Made by a program: the position numbers and the translations under genes. A DNA stretch of 64,000 nucleotides from Neostapfia colusana (taxonomy: Eukaryota > Streptophyta > Magnoliopsida > Poales > Poaceae): positions 21,590,368 through 21,654,367 of the forward strand of contig JASWHV010000012.1 in the NCBI GenBank assembly GCA_030760725.1, read 5' to 3'. Under the pieces are notes generated by a model that saw only the letters and a program-made list of their open reading frames with translations, searched no databases and was not told the DNA's origin. This document shows positions 59,208 to 64,000 of the stretch, in pieces. Positions within the stretch are counted from its first letter, which is position 1. Every line of letters starts with the position of its first letter.

Positions 59208-61426
59208 CACGTGGGATTTACGACTGAGTGCATCAGCCACAGCGTTAGCTTTGCCCGGATGGTAATGGATCTCGAGCTCATAATCTTTGATCAATTCCAA
59301 CCACCTCCGCTGCCTCATATTGATATCCTTCTGAGTGAATATATGTTTGAGGCTCTTATGGTCGGTGTAGAGGTGCACTAAATTCCCGAGTAAGTAGTGC
59401 CTCCACATCTTCAACGCAAGCACCACCGTAGCAAGTTCTAGGTCATGAGTGGGGTAGTGCTGCTCGTGGTTGCGGAGTTGACGAGACCCATACGCGATCA
59501 CGCGTCTATCCTGCATTAAGACGCAGCAAAGTCCAATGCCTGAGGCATCACAATAAACATCAAATGGTTTTGTTGTATCCGGTTGGGCTAACACCGGTGC
59601 CGTTGTGAGATGTTTCTTTAGAGTTTGAAATGCCTCTTCACAGGCCTCTGTCCACACATACTTGCTGCTCTTCTTCAGAAACTCTGTCATTGGTTTAGCC
59701 ACCTTCGAGAAGCTGGGAATAAACCTCCGGTAATAACCCGCCAGTCCTAGAAAACTGCGGATTTGATGAACCGATGTTGGAGACTCCCACTTCAAGACTT
59801 GCTCAATTTTAGTTAGATCCACGGCCACACCCTCTGCTGAAATAATGTGTCCTAAGAATGGTACTTTGCTGATCCAAAATTCACACTTGCTGAATTTGGC
59901 ATACAACTTATGTTCTCGTAGGCGTTGGAGCACAATATGGAGATGTTTGGTGTTGTCCTCCTCCGATTTGGAGTATACGAGAATGTCGTCGATGAAAACC
60001 ACGATGAACTGATCCAACTCTGGCATGAATACAGAATTCATGAGGTACATGAAGTGTGCGGGTGCATTTGTTAGCCCGAAAGACATGACTAGAGGCTCAT
60101 AGAGCCCGTATCTAGTCGAGAAAGCCGTCTTCGTTATATCCTCCGCTCTGATCTTTATCTGATGATAACTAGACCGTAGTCCATCTTGGAGAATACCTTG
60201 GCACCCACTAACTGATCAAATAATATATCGATCCGCGGCAATGGATATTTATTTTTGATCGTCACTGCATTCAGCGGCCTATAATCCACACATAACCGAA
60301 GTGACTCATCCTTTTTCTTCACAAAGAGGGCTGAACAGCCCCATGGCGATGAGCATGGTCGGATGAACCCCTTATCCATTAAGTCCTTTAGCTGTTCTTT
60401 CAGTTCAGCTAATTCCTTCGGAGACATTTTGTACGGCCTCCGAGATATTGGTGTGGTTCCCAGTGCTAACTCAATCTTGAATACCACATCCCTCTCAGGC
60501 GGCATCCCTAGAAGATCGTCGGGAAACACATCCGGGTACTCACGGACCACTGGAATATCTTCCAGTTTCGTGGTCACACTGTGGTACACCACTGGATTTT
60601 TAGAATCTACGGCTTCAAGTATGAGTGTTTGGAGACCGTAGATCGGAGAGTCCAAACTAACAATCCGTGGACTGATGTCAAGAACAGCCCCGTGGTAGTT
60701 CATCCACGCCATTCCTAGAATCACGTCAATCTTCAGCCCCTCTAACACAATGAGAGTTGTGGGGTATAAGTTTCCACCTAAGCACAAGGGTGCTTTGATC
60801 ACTACTTCATTAGCAGCTATCTTTCCACCCGGTGAGTGGATAAGGTAGTGATCTTTTGGTGTAGAGGTGGAGAGCTCAGCTTTGCACACAAACAACCTGT
60901 TGATGAAATTGTGTGTAGCTCCAGAGTCAAATAGAATTAATACGGGCAGTCCATTGAGGGTGAACATTCCCGCTAGCACAGGTGCCCCATCTGGCACATC
61001 CTCTAGAGCTGTATGATAAATGCACCCGGATTTTGGTGCTGTTCCCTGAAGCTGAGCACGGGGTTGATTTATACCCCGCCCCGGTGTAGTTTCTCTATGG
61101 CGTATCCTTTCTGGACACTTCCTGCTGATGTGACCCAAGTACCCGCACGTGAAGCACGGTTTCTCAGCTGGTTCCTGGTTGCTCTGTGCATGGACATTAG
61201 TGGTATTCTGCTGTGGCAAGAACACTTGAGGAGCAGAATAACGTGGCTGCATATACCGTTGTCGCAGCTGTCCGAATTCAGAGTATTGGGACGAACGACC
61301 GGAATATTGCTGGAGTCGTCGAGCCGGCTGCATCAGCTGACAGTTCAAGGTGCTGTCTACCACCCTGTATTTCTGCGGAGCACTACTGCTGCTCTCCGGT
61401 GGTACATGGTTCTTTCTTTTCTCAGC
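59208..61426 (-). pseudogene. E3 gag knuckle and pol 5' part: protease, RT, RNase H
   Basis: From upstream: CCHC knuckle CFTCGYLGHISRKC (61156-61115), protease with LFDSGATHNFIN (aspartate near 60928), RT with KKKDESLRLCVDYRPLNA, then a 1-nt deletion at KMD|YGLV (near 60178, where LRSSYHQ is expected), RT catalytic motif VVFIDDILVYS intact (59990), RNase H FDVYCDASGIG and the DHKSLKHIF region, ending at KSHVNN where S enters. It runs in the same frame as gag, unlike E2. The frameshift alone would end translation inside RT. Confidence 0.92.
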
Positions 61427-62147
61427 CTAAACATCCCGCTGAGCATCTTCAACCATGATGGCAGCACTCATCAATTCGTTGAAGTTCTTTCGATCAGCTA
61501 AAACGAGTCTCTCCTTTAGATTGGGATTGAGGCTGCGGAAGAACCATTCACACTTTTGTGCTTCGGTGTTCACATGTTGAGGCGCATACTGTGCCAGCTT
61601 GTTGAACACTCGCGAATGCTCGTATGCACCCCTCCCTCCTTGTTTTAAGGCCAGAAACTCCTCGAGTTTCTGCTGAATTATTCTGGAAGGAAGATGATAC
61701 GCGAGAAACACCTTCCGGAATTCTGTCCATGTAAAGTCATGTCCAGCTGGTAATGAGGCGACTTGATTTGCCCACCATGCACTGGCGGACCCGTGAAGTT
61801 GTTGCGCTGCGTATAAAACCTTCTGCTGTTCGGTGCATTGAAGCAACCCAAACTTAGACTCAATGGTATGGATCCAGCTATCCGCCACCAGAGGATCCTC
61901 AGCTTCAATGAAAACCGGTGGTTGAGTTGCTAAGAACTTAACATAGGAATTCAGTTGAGGTTGGCGCAAGTCTTCGTCTTGACATCCCCCTTGACGGGAT
62001 GTATTCATCACCAGGGTGCGGAGCAAGTCGGTTCGCTCATCGCTTGCACCCGTCATGGCAGCCAAAATGTCCGCCATTGTGACCGTAGGTGAAGGTCCTG
62101 GTGGCGGCTGCGATTGCGGAGCTCGCTGCTCCCGCTGTGGAGGGTTA
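61427..62147 (-). pseudogene. E3 gag, capsid part
   Basis: Starts near MADILAAMTGASDERTDLLR (62077) with some upstream proline-rich sequence before the break at 62147. Capsid landmarks: FGLLQCTEQQKVLYAAQQLH, GSASAWWANQV, FRKVFLAYHLPSRIIQQK, EFLALKQGGRGAYEHSRVFN. One stop at 61427 (DV*AEK) separates it from the knuckle and pol in the same frame. The true N terminus may be lost to the insertion of F. Confidence 0.9.
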
Positions 62148-64000
62148 TGTAACAGCCCTAACTTTTGTAAAGTTTGATGTCAGCTCATAAAACAAAGTTA
62201 AGGCAACAAAAAAAAGGCCTATAGTTGTGTCACATGAAATGATGAACACACAAATGGACATGTGAGGGAGTAAAAAAATTTTCTCTAGCCCATGCTCAAC
62301 ACATGTTAACATAGGGGAAATAATTACACTCCTAAAACTCTAACTCATTTGCACCTCCTCTATGAGTAGAGTGGAGAGAATTTAAATGCAATTTGAATCT
62401 TTTGAAAGGATTTCTATTCAGATTGTCCAAAGGCCTATATGTGAGATCATAGATGCATCTCTCATATATTCAAGAGCCTAAGTTTAAAATTTGGAGAATT
62501 TTTGGTTTCATATACTATTTATTCCGAGGATTAAATGAGGGCACGTTTAAATTCAAACTTGAATTTGAATTTTGAACCAAACAAACTCAATTTCAAAATC
62601 TGATTTCAGATTTGAGTTCCTCATAATTCTTTTGACCTATCCTCCAAGTTTGAACAAATTTGGAGCTCATTTGCTATTTTAAATCGAAATGGGTGGGAAA
62701 GAGGGAGAATTGTGGCTGTGGACCCCACCGGTCAGTCTCATCAGAAATTCAACCGACTCCAGCAACGCAGCAGCTCGGTGCTGGACACCTCCCACGCCAC
62801 CTCCTGCTGGGTTGATTTTTGCTCATCCTGATCACCACAGCAAGTGCCACAACCCTCTTTTGCCTCTCCCAGCTCGAGCCCATCTGCTCCCGTGTGTTTG
62901 CTCCCGAGAAGAAGAACAGCAGCTCCCCTCTGTTCTCTGATCGCCAGCAACTGAACCCAGCTCCATTTGCTCGAGCTTCCAACAGCAAAAAGATTCACCC
63001 TTGAGTGCTCTTCAACTTCCCTCCGCCGTCCCGAGCTCACCGGCGCCTAGAAACAGAAAATTTTCTGCTGCTCCCGTGTTGCACGTCGGAGAACGGAAAC
63101 TGGACGCCGTGGACAGCCCAAACCAGGAGGGATCACGCCCAAGCAAGCCACCCCATCTGTGCACCAACAAGTCTAGTTGCTCACCCCCAAAGCTCAGCCC
63201 TAGCCATTGGTCACAGAGGGAGAATTTCAAGTTTTCCTCCCGGGCGGCAGAAACGGACCTTGAGGTAAGGAATTGTAAAATTCGTCCTCAAATCGTGTTT
63301 GTTGGGTCTTAAACTTCACACACAGGATGTTAACTTCCTAGCACACCCCCTCCATCAATTTTAGACCAAGAAATTGAGTGTAGAGTGAGCAATCCGAGCT
63401 CTTTTAGAGGGTATGCCGCTGGACCCTATTCGGCGCACGGTGCCGATAGGTTTAGAGCCCTCTCCTGCTTGTTTAGACCTCATGCCGGTCTTCTACATGA
63501 TTCCCTGGTGCTGTAGAGCCCAAGAACCGACCATTTGGTGGAGAATTCACCGTGCAAGACCTCGCCGGAGCTCTAGGGTTTGCTGTGACCGGTGCGCCCT
63601 ATTTTCCGGCGAGTTTCAGCCGCCGGCGACCTCACCAACGTGTTCAGCGTGGGGAAATATGGGGGGGGGGGGCGGCCAGCAGGGGGTCTGGAGGCGGCTG
63701 GGAACTGGTTTTCCGGCGACCTCACCGGAGGGAGCCGCCACTGGGGTGTTTGGCGCGAGTCTGGAGGTTAGGGATGACAGGTGGGACCCACTGTCAGCAT
63801 TTAAACATTTTCTAGATTTTCCCACTCTAGTTCAAACTTTGGAGAGCCATAACTTTGTGTAGGAGTGTCCAAAAATTGTGAAACAAATTTTGTTGGATTC
63901 CTCTCAAAGAGTAATATCCAGGGGTGCAGACCAATGTTTATGAAAATCCCTGAATTTGGCTCATTAATTCATTTAAGAAAATTTTTGTCTGAAATTTTAC
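62148..64000 (+). repeat. F: plus-strand LTR, 5' part, runs off the window
   Basis: Begins TGTAACAGCCC within the E3 gag region; the preceding GGTTA (62143-62147) is the candidate target site. AT-rich U3 to about 62690, GTGGACCCCAC at 62718-62728, GC-rich block about 62750-63770, then AT-rich LTR sequence. The hairpins would lie beyond the edge. It could be a solo LTR or the start of a full element. Frames in the GC-rich block are not convincing genes. Confidence 0.85.
63781..63791. promoter_or_regulatory. GTGGGACCCAC palindrome at the 3' edge of F's GC-rich block
   Basis: Perfect match to the class I TCP consensus, on the far side of the GC-rich block from the one in U3. Related motifs occupy the same place in other LTRs (7181, 51915). 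Confidence 0.4.

Larger units (their letters stand above)
49282..62147 (-). mobile_element. E3: Tekay-like Ty3/gypsy element, split by a solo LTR and by F
   Basis: 3' LTR, polypurine tract, integrase to RNase H boundary, solo LTR S, then RNase H, RT, protease and gag up to 62147. The 5' LTR and leader lie beyond F, outside the window. E3 entered the D leader at GTATA (49277-49281). Confidence 0.9.

Noticed and set aside
1..64000. CRISPR array, bacterial operon, rRNA genes or a host protein-coding gene
   Set aside because: No regularly spaced direct repeats, no prokaryotic gene organisation, no rRNA-like sequence and no intron-exon gene outside retroelement remnants.

Overview
The window is plant nuclear DNA made almost entirely of nested LTR retrotransposons. 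I see no host gene, rRNA, tRNA gene or CRISPR array. All coding remnants belong to one lineage: Ty3/gypsy chromoviruses of Tekay type. They carry Gag with a CCHC knuckle, a DSG protease, FIDDILVYS reverse transcriptase, RNase H, HHCC/DD35E integrase and a C-terminal chromodomain. LTRs are about 4 kb, primer sites match initiator tRNA-Met (TGGTATCAGAGC), and the LTRs hold GC-rich, CpG-rich blocks. Length, style and GC blocks suggest a grass; the species cannot be told from the sequence.

Layout. E0 (1-6712, minus): partial 3' LTR, a chromodomain stub, about 1.3 kb of non-coding DNA, then the leader. EP (6713-9627, plus): 5'-truncated LTR lying head to head with the next one. E1 (9628-23087, minus): truncated 3' LTR, decayed gag-pol, leader, and a 5' LTR whose end plus primer site is duplicated in tandem. 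B1 (23088-26176, minus): LTR fragment that E1 entered. A 40-bp spacer follows. B2 (26217-27901 and 43411-44393, minus): an LTR split by E2. E2 (27907-43405, minus): complete 15.5-kb element with TSD TAAAC, two LTRs of about 4.07 kb, gag-pol with stop codons, and an extra leader gene, here called ORF0. D (44394-49281, plus): 5' LTR, primer site and leader, cut by E3. E3 (49282-62147, minus): 3' LTR and gag-pol, split by a perfect solo LTR S (55155-59202, plus, TSD TTATT) and cut at its gag start by F (62148-64000, plus LTR, running off the window).

Shared architecture. Although the LTR families have diverged, each complete LTR end carries the same series at nearly fixed distances from its 3' end. 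About 1.4 kb away is an invariant 18-mer. About 500 bp away is a 71-75-bp two-stem hairpin with an almost invariant loop and stems that change by compensation. About 370 bp away is a small TGAGC/GCTCA hairpin, and near the end a GGTGCCG/CGGCACC hairpin. The leaders share a consensus 5' splice donor 170-225 nt after the primer site, and acceptor-like sites abut the start codons of gag (E1, E2) and ORF0 (E2). Together these suggest a structured genomic RNA with retrovirus-like splicing that can choose between ORF0 and Gag-Pol. That reading is inferred from sequence only.

Every coding copy here is dead through stops, frameshifts or a lost catalytic residue, so any activity would come from relatives elsewhere in the genome.
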